NCBI GenBank assembly: GCA_964499015.1
Contig: CAZCJA010000093.1
Coordinates: 1-7,561, forward strand
Length of the DNA stretch: 7,561 bases
Direction: 5' to 3'
Source: CAZCJA01 sp964499015
GTDB taxonomy: Bacteria > Elusimicrobiota > Elusimicrobia > F11
Part shown: piece after piece, positions 1 through 6,507 of the stretch
Position numbering within the stretch: the first letter of the stretch is position 1
How the letters are laid out: every line of letters begins with the position of its first letter
Made by a program: the position numbers and the translations under genes
The notes under the pieces: model-generated
Databases searched by the model: none
Told to the model about the DNA's origin: nothing
What the model saw: the letters and a program-made list of their open reading frames with translations, nothing else

Positions 1-858
1 TTGGATTACGTCGGCGCCGGGGATTTGGACGCGGTGAACCGCTATTTAAAAGCGGGCATGTCGCCCAACACGTCGTTTGGCGGGCAGACCGCATTGATCG
101 TGGCGCTCGGCGCAGAGCGTTGGGATGTCGCGCGGGCCTTATTACTGGCGGGTGCGAGCCCGAACGAGCCGGATAAAAGGCAGGGCTACACCCCGCTAAT
201 GATGGCGTTAAACCCGAAAGCGGCGCAGGCCAGGGGATTTGTTGCGGAATTGTTGGCGCGCGGCGCCGACGTGCGCATTTTGAACACGAGAGGGCAGGAC
301 GCTCGTCAAATTGCCGAAGCGGCTGGAATATCCGACTGGTTGAAAGACGCTCCGGTGATAATGGGTTCGTCCAGCGGCGGAGCGCTCACGCGGGAACGCG
401 TCATCGAATTGATGGGCCAGGCGCGCTTCGGAAACACGGCGGCTATGGAGGAGTTGCAGCGCGGACGGGAAACAGCGGCGAAGCTTGTATTCAAGCTACT
501 CGAAGACCCCACCCATTCGAGCAACAGCCTCTACGCCCTCCGCCAATGGAATGATCTCCCTGCGGAAATTAATATGCGCATGATTTATATCTTAAAGGAC
601 CCCGCAAGCACGGTACCAAAACGCGAGTTGGCTGAAATTTGGCTCAAATCCGCCAAGACGGAGTATTCGAAAAGCATGATGTGCGAACAGTTGCTTGAGG
701 TTGAGGATTTCGGGAACCAAACGCGTCTTTATGCGATCAACGGGCTGCGCGAAGTCGGGCCTGCGGCAAAGCACGCTTTGCGGGCGCTGCGCTCGCTGCG
801 CAAGGATTCCGCTTTAACCAGCGTTGTCGACGCCGCTATCGCTAGTATCGACCGCTGA
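1..858 (+). CDS. Ankyrin-repeat protein with C-terminal HEAT-like helices (5' partial)
   Basis: The frame is open from the first base with no convincing start (base 1 is TTG), so the gene probably begins upstream of the window; the stop is TGA at 856-858. Residues 3-115 read as about three ankyrin repeats, with the typical pattern AGDLDAVNRYLKAGMSPN, then GQTALIVAL...ALLLAGASPN, then GYTPLMMAL...ELLARGADV. A Ser/Gly stretch (about 122-127) follows. Residues 130-285 are helical, and the end (about 241-285, with REVGPAAKHALRALRSL) resembles a HEAT/PBS-type repeat. Both repeat classes mediate protein-protein binding; no catalytic motif is visible. A signal peptide, if present, would be in the missing N-terminus. 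It is followed by 120 bases of non-coding DNA, so it probably ends its own transcription unit. The specific role is unknown. Confidence 0.8.
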   Translation: MDYVGAGDLDAVNRYLKAGMSPNTSFGGQTALIVALGAERWDVARALLLAGASPNEPDKRQGYTPLMMALNPKAAQARGFVAELLARGADVRILNTRGQDARQIAEAAGISDWLKDAPVIMGSSSGGALTRERVIELMGQARFGNTAAMEELQRGRETAAKLVFKLLEDPTHSSNSLYALRQWNDLPAEINMRMIYILKDPASTVPKRELAEIWLKSAKTEYSKSMMCEQLLEVEDFGNQTRLYAINGLREVGPAAKHALRALRSLRKDSALTSVVDAAIASIDR

Positions 859-963
859 TTTTTGACCGCCGGACCGGGTTGGCCATCTCCCCAAAATATG
901 ACACAATTCCGCACCTTCCACGTTGACAGGCGTTTCCAATCAACCAGGGGTAAAAAATAAGAC

Positions 964-967
964 GGAG
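964..967 (+). promoter_or_regulatory. Shine-Dalgarno of citrate synthase
   Basis: GGAG lies 11 bases before the ATG at 979. An in-frame TAA at 958-960 lies just upstream and no other start codon falls between it and the ATG, so the start is well fixed. Confidence 0.55.
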
Positions 968-978
968 TTGTTGTACCA

Positions 979-2127
979 ATGGCACAAGAAAACGGCGGAT
1001 TACCAGAAGGATATAAGCCCGGTCTCGAAGGCGTTATTGCCGGCGTCAGTTCCATTTCGGAAGTGGACGCGGTCAAGGACGCGCTTACCTATGCGGGGTA
1101 CCCGGCCCACGAACTCGCCGCCAATTCCAACTACATCGAAGTCGCGTACCTTCTGCTCCACGGTAAACTCCCGAACGCTTCCGAACTGCGCGCCTTTTCC
1201 GACAGCATCCTTAAAGAACGCGCGCTGTCCTCCGACGTGATTGCCTTCATGAAGGGCTTGCCCAAACAGGGCGATACCATGACGGGCCTTTCCATGACCA
1301 TTTCGCTTTTGCACATGCTCGACAAAGACGGTTCCAAAATTGATCACGCGTCCAACCTTGCCAAAGCGGTTAAGCTCATCGCGAAAGCCCCAACCATCGT
1401 CGCTGCGCTCTACCGCATCCGCCAGGGCCAAGAGCCGATCGCGCCCGATAACAAACTCGACCACGCCGCCAATTTCCTGTACATGGTTTCCGGCAAAGCG
1501 CCGGACCCCGAAGTCGCCAAGGCTTTTGACTCGACGATGATTCTTTACGCCGAGCACGGCTACAACGCCTCGACGTTTTCGTCGCTGGTCACGGCCTCCA
1601 CGCTGTCCGATATGTATTCAGCGATCGTGGCCGCGATCGGCACGCTGAAAGGCCCGCTTCACGGCGGCGCCAACGAAGGCGCGATCGAAATGCTTTTGAA
1701 AATCGGCAGCGCCGATAAGGCCGAAGGCTGGCTCAAAGACGCGCTCGCTCGCAAAGAAAAAGTCATGGGTTTCGGCCACCGCGTTTACAAGAAACAGGAT
1801 TCGCGCGCCCCGATCATGAAAAAGCTCGCCGAAAAAACCGCCCAGCGCGTCGGCGACACCAAACTTTATCCGCTCTCGGTTAAACTCGAAGAAGCAATGA
1901 TGCGCGAGAAAAAAATTTTCCCGAACGTCGATTTTCACGGCGCTGTGTTCTATTACCTGATCGGCTTGCCCATCGAAGTGTACACCACCATCTTCGCGAT
2001 GGCGCGCATGGCCGGCTGGACCGCGCACGTGATCGAACAGCATTTGGCCAACCGCTTGATCCGGCCGGAATGCCACTACACGGGCGCGCGCGGCGTGCCG
2101 TACACGCCGGTTGCCAGCCGCTCTTAA
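979..2127 (+). CDS. gltA: Citrate synthase (short bacterial type)
   Basis: This 382-residue protein should condense acetyl-CoA with oxaloacetate to citrate in the cytoplasm, the entry step of the TCA cycle. The length fits the short citrate synthase/2-methylcitrate synthase group. The catalytic set is visible: His228 in GPLHGGAN, His267 in MGFGHRVYK, and Asp318 in FPNVDFHG. Further likely substrate ligands are His193 (AEHGYNAST), Arg276, Arg343 and Arg362 (RLIRPECHYTG). The ATG at 979 is preceded by GGAG and by an in-frame stop. The lyase gene starts 8 bases after its TAA, so the two are very probably co-transcribed. A 2-methylcitrate synthase (PrpC) cannot be excluded from sequence alone, but no other prp gene is nearby and the neighbouring C4-dicarboxylate enzyme favours citrate synthase. 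Confidence 0.93.
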   Translation: MAQENGGLPEGYKPGLEGVIAGVSSISEVDAVKDALTYAGYPAHELAANSNYIEVAYLLLHGKLPNASELRAFSDSILKERALSSDVIAFMKGLPKQGDTMTGLSMTISLLHMLDKDGSKIDHASNLAKAVKLIAKAPTIVAALYRIRQGQEPIAPDNKLDHAANFLYMVSGKAPDPEVAKAFDSTMILYAEHGYNASTFSSLVTASTLSDMYSAIVAAIGTLKGPLHGGANEGAIEMLLKIGSADKAEGWLKDALARKEKVMGFGHRVYKKQDSRAPIMKKLAEKTAQRVGDTKLYPLSVKLEEAMMREKKIFPNVDFHGAVFYYLIGLPIEVYTTIFAMARMAGWTAHVIEQHLANRLIRPECHYTGARGVPYTPVASRS

Positions 2128-2135
2128 CGTTTTAA

Positions 2136-3517
2136 ATGGCCGCTACTCGTACTGAAAAAGACTCAATAGGCACCCTCCAGATCCCGTCGGACGTTTACTA
2201 CGGAATCAATGGCGTTCGTGCGCAGGAAAATTTCCAGATCAGCGGTCTCAAGACCCACCCGAAGTTCGTCGATGCCTTCCTGATCATCAAGAAATCCGCC
2301 GCGCTCGTCAACGGCGAGCTGGGACTCATCGATAAGAAGCAAGCCGACGCCATCGCCAAAGCCTGCGATGAAATTCTCGGCGGGAAACTCCGCGACCAAT
2401 TTCCGATTGATGTGTTCCAGATGGGCGCGGGCACCTCTCTCCATATGACGGTGAACGAAGTGATCGCGAATTTGGCAATCGAAAAACTCGGCGGCCAGAA
2501 AGGGGAATACGACAAACTCCATCCCAACGACCACGTGAATTTCGGCCAATCCACCAACGACGTTTTTCCAACGGCGATCCGCGTGGCGACCCGCCTTTAT
2601 CTCAATGAATTGATCCCCGTTATCGACGCCCTCGCCGCCGCGCTCAAAGCCAAAGGCCAGGAGCTTGATAGCGTGNNNNNNNNNNGGACGCGGTGCCGAT
2701 CCGCATGGGGCAAGAGTTCGCGGCGTACGGTCTCGCCGTGCAAAAAGCCTCCGACCGCATAAAAGCGGCCTCAAAAGAAATTGAAGAGCTCGGTATCGGC
2801 GGCAGCGCTGCGGGTACGGGCCTCAACACGCACAAAGATTACGCCCCCAAAGTCGTGAAGCAAATTTCCAAAGAAACGAATATCTCTTTTCGCCCGGCGG
2901 AAGACATGCGCGAGGCCATGCAGAGCCAGCGCTGTTTGGCGGAGGTGTCGAGCTCTCTAAAGAATCTGGCGTTGGAGCTGACGCGCATCTGCAACGATTT
3001 TCGCCTCTTGGTTTCGGGGCCGACAACCGGGTTCGCCGAAGTGATTTTGCCCGCTGTCCAGGCGGGTTCGTCCATCATGCCGGGCAAAGTGAATCCGTCA
3101 ATGGCGGAAATGCTGAACATGGTGTGCTTTCAAGTGATCGGCAACGACGCCGCGCTGTCGATGGCGGTGCAGGCCGGACAGTTGGAGCTGAACGTGATGA
3201 TGCCGCTCATGGCGTTCGACCTCTTGTTCTCAATCGATATTCTGAAAAACGGCGTGCACGCGTTCACGACGCGCTGCGTCAAAGACATCAAGGCGAACGA
3301 GAAGCGCTGCCGCCAATACGCGGAAATGTCGCCCTCGATCGCGACGGCGCTCAACCCGCTCATCGGATACGCCAAAGCCGCCGAAGTGGTGAAGGAAGCG
3401 CTGCTCACGGAGCGTTCGATCGTCGATGTGGTCTTGGAGAAGAAGCTTGTTACAAAAGAGAAGCTGAAAGAAGTGCTCGATTTGAAAAAACTAACGGAAC
3501 CAGGAGTTCACAAATGA
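2136..3517 (+). CDS. aspA: Aspartate ammonia-lyase-like enzyme (class II fumarase/aspartase superfamily), interrupted by an assembly gap
   Basis: This cytoplasmic lyase probably converts aspartate to fumarate plus ammonia. The part before the gap (180 residues) has GAGTSLHMTVNEVIAN, the site motif HPNDHVN and QSTNDVFPTA. The part after it opens with DAVPIRMGQEF and carries GTGLNT, the superfamily signature GSSIMPGKVNP, QVIGND and AGQLELNVM. QSTND (not QSSND), the AGQLELNVM block and RICNDFRLL resemble aspartases more than FumC, but fumarase activity cannot be ruled out. The two parts lie in different frames only because ten N at 2676-2685 stand for a stretch of unknown length; I treat them as one intact gene. 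The ATG lies 8 bases after the citrate synthase stop with no clear Shine-Dalgarno, suggesting translational coupling. The TGA at 3515-3517 overlaps the next ATG. Confidence 0.8.
2676..2685. other. Assembly gap (10 N) inside the lyase gene
   Basis: The frame is 2136+3k before the gap and 2687+3k after it, so the true missing length must be 2 modulo 3, which ten is not. Family alignment from memory (aspartases have roughly DSVIKMGRTHLQDAVP) predicts about 26 missing bases, or 23 if aligned to FumC. The lost segment would include the conserved GRTHLQ active-site motif. Confidence 0.9.
3502..3506 (+). promoter_or_regulatory. Shine-Dalgarno fixing the cytochrome start
   Basis: AGGAG sits 7 bases before the ATG at 3514, inside the last codons of the lyase gene. 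It supports the 3514 start over any in-frame extension upstream, since the frame is open back to 3124. Confidence 0.8.
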
Positions 3518-4770
3518 AATACCTTTTGAGTTGCCTCGCCATTTTGGCCGCGGTGTCGTTCGCGCGCGCTGATGAAAAATCCGACCTTCTTCTTCTCGGC
3601 AAGGACGCCTACATGCAGCATTGCGCGCGCTGCCACGGCAATGAGGGAAAAGGCAACGGCTACGACGCCAAGCGCGTCCCGGTCACGCCCCGCGATTTTA
3701 CGCGCGGCACCTACAAATTCCGCACCACGGCCTCCGGTACGCCGCCCACCGATGCCGATTTGCTTTACGTGCTAAATCATGGCCTGTCCGGAAGCGGCAT
3801 GCCGAGTTTCGGCAACTTGGACATCAACACGAAGAAGGCGCTGATCGAATACGTGAAGTCGCTCTCAAGCGCTTTCAATGAATATCCGCCGCAGCCGCTC
3901 GCCGAGCCGAATGTGAAAGCGAAAGTGGACCAAAAACGCGGCAAAGAAATTTACGAGAAACTGCAGTGCGGCCTCTGTCACGGCGCCGAAGGCCGGGCCA
4001 ACGGAACCTCCGCCCCGACTTTGGTTGATTCGTGGGGCGCGCCGATCAAGGCCGCCAATCTGAACCAGGAATGGACCTACCGCGCCGGCGCATCCGCCCG
4101 CGATGTCTATTTCCGCCTTATGTCCGGCATAGCCGGCACGCCGATGCCGTCGTACGACGGCGCGATCACCACCGACGAAGCGTGGCAGTTAGCGAACTAC
4201 GTGGTGTCGCTGCAGCAGCACGCCAATTGGGCGTACAACATTGTGACGGGGAAAACCGCCGAGCCGCTTCCGGCGACCGTCGATGACGCCGCCTGGAGGA
4301 AAGCGCCGCGAACGGACGTGAATGTGCAGAGCCAGTATTACGCGAACGGGCGCAAGCACGAAGGAACGATTCGGTCTGTGGCCGTGCAGGTTTTGGTCAA
4401 TGGAAACGACGCGGCGCTGCGCTTGTCATGGAACGATCCGACAAAAGACAATTCCGACCGCGTAAGTGTGGCGTTCACCGCGCCGGGTTTCGATATCAGC
4501 AAACGCGAAACGCTGGCCACCATGGACATTGAGAATTCCAAGCAGTTCACCGCCGTCAACTGGATGGCTTCCACGGCCAAACCCAGCGCCGTTTATAACG
4601 ACGGGTTATGGAGCGTTGTCTTGAACGCCAAGATCGATCCGGAACGCAAAGACACCTTGATTGGCTTTGCCGCCTGGGACGGTCGTTCCAACGAATCGGG
4701 CATGAAACGTTCCGTTTCGCAGTGGATTCCTTTGTACATCGGCGAAAACCCGCACGCTGTTCATCACTAA
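3514..4770 (+). CDS. Exported dihaem cytochrome c fused to an ethylbenzene-dehydrogenase-type haem-binding domain
   Basis: This 418-residue protein should act in electron transfer in the periplasm. A signal peptide is clear: Met-Lys, a hydrophobic stretch to about residue 16, and an ARA cleavage site before Asp20. Two class I cytochrome c domains follow. The first has CARCH (37-41) with probable distal ligand Met96 in GMPSFG; the second has CGLCH (152-156) with Met211 in TPMPSYD. Residues about 245-412 resemble the domain of ethylbenzene dehydrogenase gamma subunits and related cytochromes, seen in DDAAWRKAP, ALRLSWND, YNDGLWSVVL and the terminal FAAWDG...SVSQWIPLYI. That domain binds b-type haem in its known relatives; whether it does here is inferred. 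Its start overlaps the lyase stop (ATGA), and the hydrolase starts 6 bases after its TAA. No molybdoenzyme subunit, the usual partner of such domains, lies in the window. Confidence 0.88.
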   Translation: MKYLLSCLAILAAVSFARADEKSDLLLLGKDAYMQHCARCHGNEGKGNGYDAKRVPVTPRDFTRGTYKFRTTASGTPPTDADLLYVLNHGLSGSGMPSFGNLDINTKKALIEYVKSLSSAFNEYPPQPLAEPNVKAKVDQKRGKEIYEKLQCGLCHGAEGRANGTSAPTLVDSWGAPIKAANLNQEWTYRAGASARDVYFRLMSGIAGTPMPSYDGAITTDEAWQLANYVVSLQQHANWAYNIVTGKTAEPLPATVDDAAWRKAPRTDVNVQSQYYANGRKHEGTIRSVAVQVLVNGNDAALRLSWNDPTKDNSDRVSVAFTAPGFDISKRETLATMDIENSKQFTAVNWMASTAKPSAVYNDGLWSVVLNAKIDPERKDTLIGFAAWDGRSNESGMKRSVSQWIPLYIGENPHAVHH

Positions 4771-4776
4771 GCGCTG

Positions 4777-5550
4777 ATGTTGTCGTTTGAGACCGCCGGC
4801 AACGGCGTTCCGCTCGTTTTCCTGCATGCGTTCCCGCTTTCGCGGAAAATGTGGGACGCGCACAAAGCCAACTTTTCGAAGAACTTCCAGTTCATATCCG
4901 TCGACTTCCCCGGGTTTAACCAAAGCGCGCATGCAGAGGACACTCTTCATATGGATGCGATGGCCGACGAATTGAACAGAACGTTGGATGCGCATGGGGT
5001 CAAAGACAAAATCGTTTTGTGCGGCGTTTCCATGGGCGGCTATGCCGCGTTCCGTTTTCTCGCCAAATATCCGCAGCGTCTGCGCGCGCTCGCGCTGGTC
5101 GCCACCAAAGCCACGCCTGATCCTGACGCCACAAAAGCCAAGCGCGCTGAAAACATCGCCTTGATCGAACAAGATGGGCTCAAACCTTTTGCCGAACGGA
5201 TGATTCAGAGTTTGTTGGGGAAAACCGTTCAAGAAAAGAACCAACCGGTGGTGGAACAGGTGCGCAGCTGGATTCTGGAAGCCGATCCCAAGGCCGTGAT
5301 CGCCGCGCTGCGCGGCCTGGCGGCCCGCCCGGACTCGAGCGGCTTGCTCGCCAATATCAACGTGCCGACGTTTGTGCTCTCCGGAGAGGAAGACACGGTG
5401 ATTCCGACAGCCGACATGAAGGCCATGGCTGGGCAGATCAAAAAAGTTGATTTCCAGTCCCTTCCGGCCTGCGGCCACCTCTTGCCGATCGAGCAGCCCG
5501 CCCTCTTTCAAGAGGCGCTTCGCACCTTCTTAAAACGCCGCGTTTTATAG
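4777..5550 (+). CDS. Alpha/beta-fold hydrolase
   Basis: This 257-residue protein has the usual size and order of motifs for a soluble alpha/beta hydrolase. There is an oxyanion-region HAFP at 17-20, the nucleophile elbow GVSMGG with Ser85, an acid Asp206 in SGEEDTVIP, and a catalytic His234 in ACGHLLPIEQP. The N-terminus begins directly with the first strand and has no signal peptide, so it is probably cytoplasmic. The substrate cannot be told; esterase, lactonase or C-C bond hydrolase are all possible. It starts 6 bases after the cytochrome stop with no good Shine-Dalgarno, implying coupling, and is probably the last gene of the four-gene run. Its final codons form an inverted repeat (5531-5547). 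Confidence 0.9.
   Translation: MLSFETAGNGVPLVFLHAFPLSRKMWDAHKANFSKNFQFISVDFPGFNQSAHAEDTLHMDAMADELNRTLDAHGVKDKIVLCGVSMGGYAAFRFLAKYPQRLRALALVATKATPDPDATKAKRAENIALIEQDGLKPFAERMIQSLLGKTVQEKNQPVVEQVRSWILEADPKAVIAALRGLAARPDSSGLLANINVPTFVLSGEEDTVIPTADMKAMAGQIKKVDFQSLPACGHLLPIEQPALFQEALRTFLKRRVL
5531..5547. repeat. Perfect short inverted repeat at the end of the hydrolase gene
   Basis: TAAAACG-CCG-CGTTTTA is a 7-base-pair stem with a 3-base loop, ending one base before the TAG stop. The T-rich 3' arm could make it a weak terminator for the four-gene run, but the stem is short and A/T-rich and no long U-tract follows. It could equally be chance. Confidence 0.3.
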
Positions 5551-5564
5551 CGTCAAACACCACA

Positions 5565-5589
5565 GGAACCCAGCCGGGTCAGGTTTGTT
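5565..5589 (+). promoter_or_regulatory. Candidate ECF (SigR/SigH-type) promoter of the sigma operon
   Basis: GGAAC at 5565-5569 is followed, after 17 bases, by GTT at 5587-5589. This is the form known for promoters read by the SigR/SigH group of redox-stress sigma factors (GGAA(C/T), about 17-18 bases, GTT). The gene immediately downstream encodes such a factor, so autoregulation is plausible. The start site would fall around 5596-5600, at or next to the ATG at 5599. An overlapping TATACT at 5589-5594 resembles a sigma-70 -10 box but has no matching -35. Confidence 0.45.
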
Positions 5590-5598
5590 ATACTGCCC

Positions 5599-6264
5599 AT
5601 GACAACAGCCCTTATGGAAGAAACCGTCGATACAACACGCAAGGAATTCGCCGACGCGGCGTTTAAGTACGTTGATGAAATGTACGCGGCCGCTTTGCGC
5701 ATGACCCGCAATCCGGCCGACGCCGAGGACCTTTCCGCGGAGACGTTCAACCGCGCGTGGAAATATTTCCATCAATTTGAACGCGGCACCAATATGCGCG
5801 CGTGGCTCTACCGCATTTTGACCAACACCTACATCAACATCTACCGGAAGAAAGTCCGCCAAGGAAACAAGGTCGACATCGACCAGTACGAATCGCCGGA
5901 AGAGTTTTACATCTACAACCGCCTGGCCCGCGACGTGCAGAAAAAAGAGGAAGACCCGGCGCATGCCGTTCTCTCGAAATTCGCCGAGAAGGACATCGAA
6001 AACGCGATCCATTCCCTGCCGGACGGGTATCGCGAAACCGTTATTTTGTCGGACCTGCAAGGCCTCTCATATGAAGAGATCGCCGAAACCATGGAGGTCC
6101 CGATCGGGACCGTTCGTTCGCGTTTAAACCGCGGCCGGCGCCAGCTCCAAAAAACGCTGTGGGACGAGGCCGTCAAATCCGGTTACGTCACCGACAAAAC
6201 AATGTCGCCCATGAAACGCTGGTCGGCGAAATTATTTCGACCCCTTAGAGGAAAAAGAAAATGA
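5599..6264 (+). CDS. ECF sigma factor, SigR/SigH-like (redox-stress type)
   Basis: This 221-residue alternative sigma factor would direct RNA polymerase to a stress regulon. Region 2 spans about 18-88: it has ADAEDLSAETFNRAWKYF and then GTNMRAWLYRILTNTYINIYRKK, the latter very close to the SigR/SigH version of this segment. Region 4 spans about 133-186, with LPDGYRETVILSDLQGLSYEEIAE and the recognition helix GTVRSRLNRGRRQL. A lysine/arginine-rich tail of about 30 residues follows region 4. The ATG at 5599 has no Shine-Dalgarno; an in-frame ATG at 5614 is an alternative start that would still keep region 2 whole. The gene lies 48 bases after the hydrolase, behind its own candidate promoter, and its TGA overlaps the anti-sigma ATG. 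Confidence 0.92.
   Translation: MTTALMEETVDTTRKEFADAAFKYVDEMYAAALRMTRNPADAEDLSAETFNRAWKYFHQFERGTNMRAWLYRILTNTYINIYRKKVRQGNKVDIDQYESPEEFYIYNRLARDVQKKEEDPAHAVLSKFAEKDIENAIHSLPDGYRETVILSDLQGLSYEEIAETMEVPIGTVRSRLNRGRRQLQKTLWDEAVKSGYVTDKTMSPMKRWSAKLFRPLRGKRK
6247..6252 (+). promoter_or_regulatory. Shine-Dalgarno of the anti-sigma gene
   Basis: AGAGGA lies 8 bases before the ATG at 6261, within the last codons of the sigma gene, supporting that start. Confidence 0.65.
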
Positions 6265-6482
6265 TCGATTGCAAGCAGGTGCTGACGTCTCTCTACAGTT
6301 ATTTGGACAACGATTTGGACAAGTCGGTCGTGGTCGAAATTAAAACCCACATTGAGTTGTGCCGGGCCTGCTTCGGCTGCCTGGAATTTGAGCAGCTCCT
6401 TCGGGAGCACATGAAGAAGACAACCAATCACGCCTGCCCCGAACAAGTAAAACTCCGCATCAAACGCCTTCTCGACGCTTAA
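6261..6482 (+). CDS. Zinc-binding anti-sigma factor (ZAS family, RsrA-like)
   Basis: This 73-residue soluble protein has the zinc-finger anti-sigma pattern His30-x3-Cys34-x2-Cys37 in HIELCRAC, plus Cys4 near the N-terminus. The 25-residue spacing from Cys4 to His30 matches the arrangement I recall for Streptomyces RsrA (Cys11, His37, Cys41, Cys44), where oxidation to a disulfide expels zinc and frees SigR. The opening IDCKQVLTSLYSYLDNDLD is also typical of this group. Two more cysteines, Cys40 and Cys59, are present. No transmembrane segment is seen, so it should act in the cytoplasm on the sigma factor encoded just upstream, with which it overlaps by ATGA. The redox-sensing role is inferred from ligand spacing and gene order; a constitutive zinc-binding anti-sigma factor is the alternative. 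Confidence 0.88.
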   Translation: MIDCKQVLTSLYSYLDNDLDKSVVVEIKTHIELCRACFGCLEFEQLLREHMKKTTNHACPEQVKLRIKRLLDA

Positions 6483-6507
6483 TACCGCCTGCCGCTGTTA
6501 ATTCCGA

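Noticed and set aside
923..960. Perfect TTGACA (923-928) upstream of citrate synthase as a sigma-70 promoter
   Set aside because: No acceptable -10 box lies 16-18 bases downstream (that stretch is AGGGGT); the nearest A/T-rich stretch begins 22 bases away. The promoter of the four-gene run stays unassigned.
859..978. Terminator or small RNA in the gap after the ankyrin gene
   Set aside because: I found only very short self-complementary pieces (such as CCGG repeats) and no stem followed by a T-run.
1000..2076. Minus-strand open frames opposite citrate synthase (1000-1557 and 1618-2076)
   Set aside because: Citrate synthase is complete with all catalytic residues; the antisense frames show no start context or motif.
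2163..2774. Minus-strand open frame running through the N gap opposite the lyase
   Set aside because: It depends on reading the ten N as real length, and the plus strand encodes a well-conserved enzyme.
3124..4770. Long in-frame version of the cytochrome gene starting inside the lyase gene (548 residues)
   Set aside because: The first 130 residues overlap the well-conserved lyase C-terminus in another frame. The ATG at 3514 has AGGAG 7 bases upstream and begins a clear signal peptide.
4606..5511. Minus-strand open frame of 301 codons opposite the cytochrome end and the hydrolase
   Set aside because: It mirrors a gene with an intact catalytic triad and shows no recognisable motif; it is rich in residues typical of antisense shadows in GC-rich coding DNA.
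5568..5579. ACCC-AGCC-GGGT hairpin between hydrolase and sigma genes as a terminator
   Set aside because: A 4-base-pair stem is too short, and the following T-containing stretch is not adjacent or uniform.
5576..5600. GGTCAGGT near 5577-5584 as part of a signal recognition particle RNA
   Set aside because: Only this 8-base core matches; the conserved GGAAG and AGCAGCC parts and the paired stem are missing, and the region runs straight into the sigma gene.
6483..6507. Bidirectional terminator between the convergent anti-sigma and FecR-domain genes
   Set aside because: The 25 bases contain a TTAAT direct repeat but no inverted repeat or T-tract.
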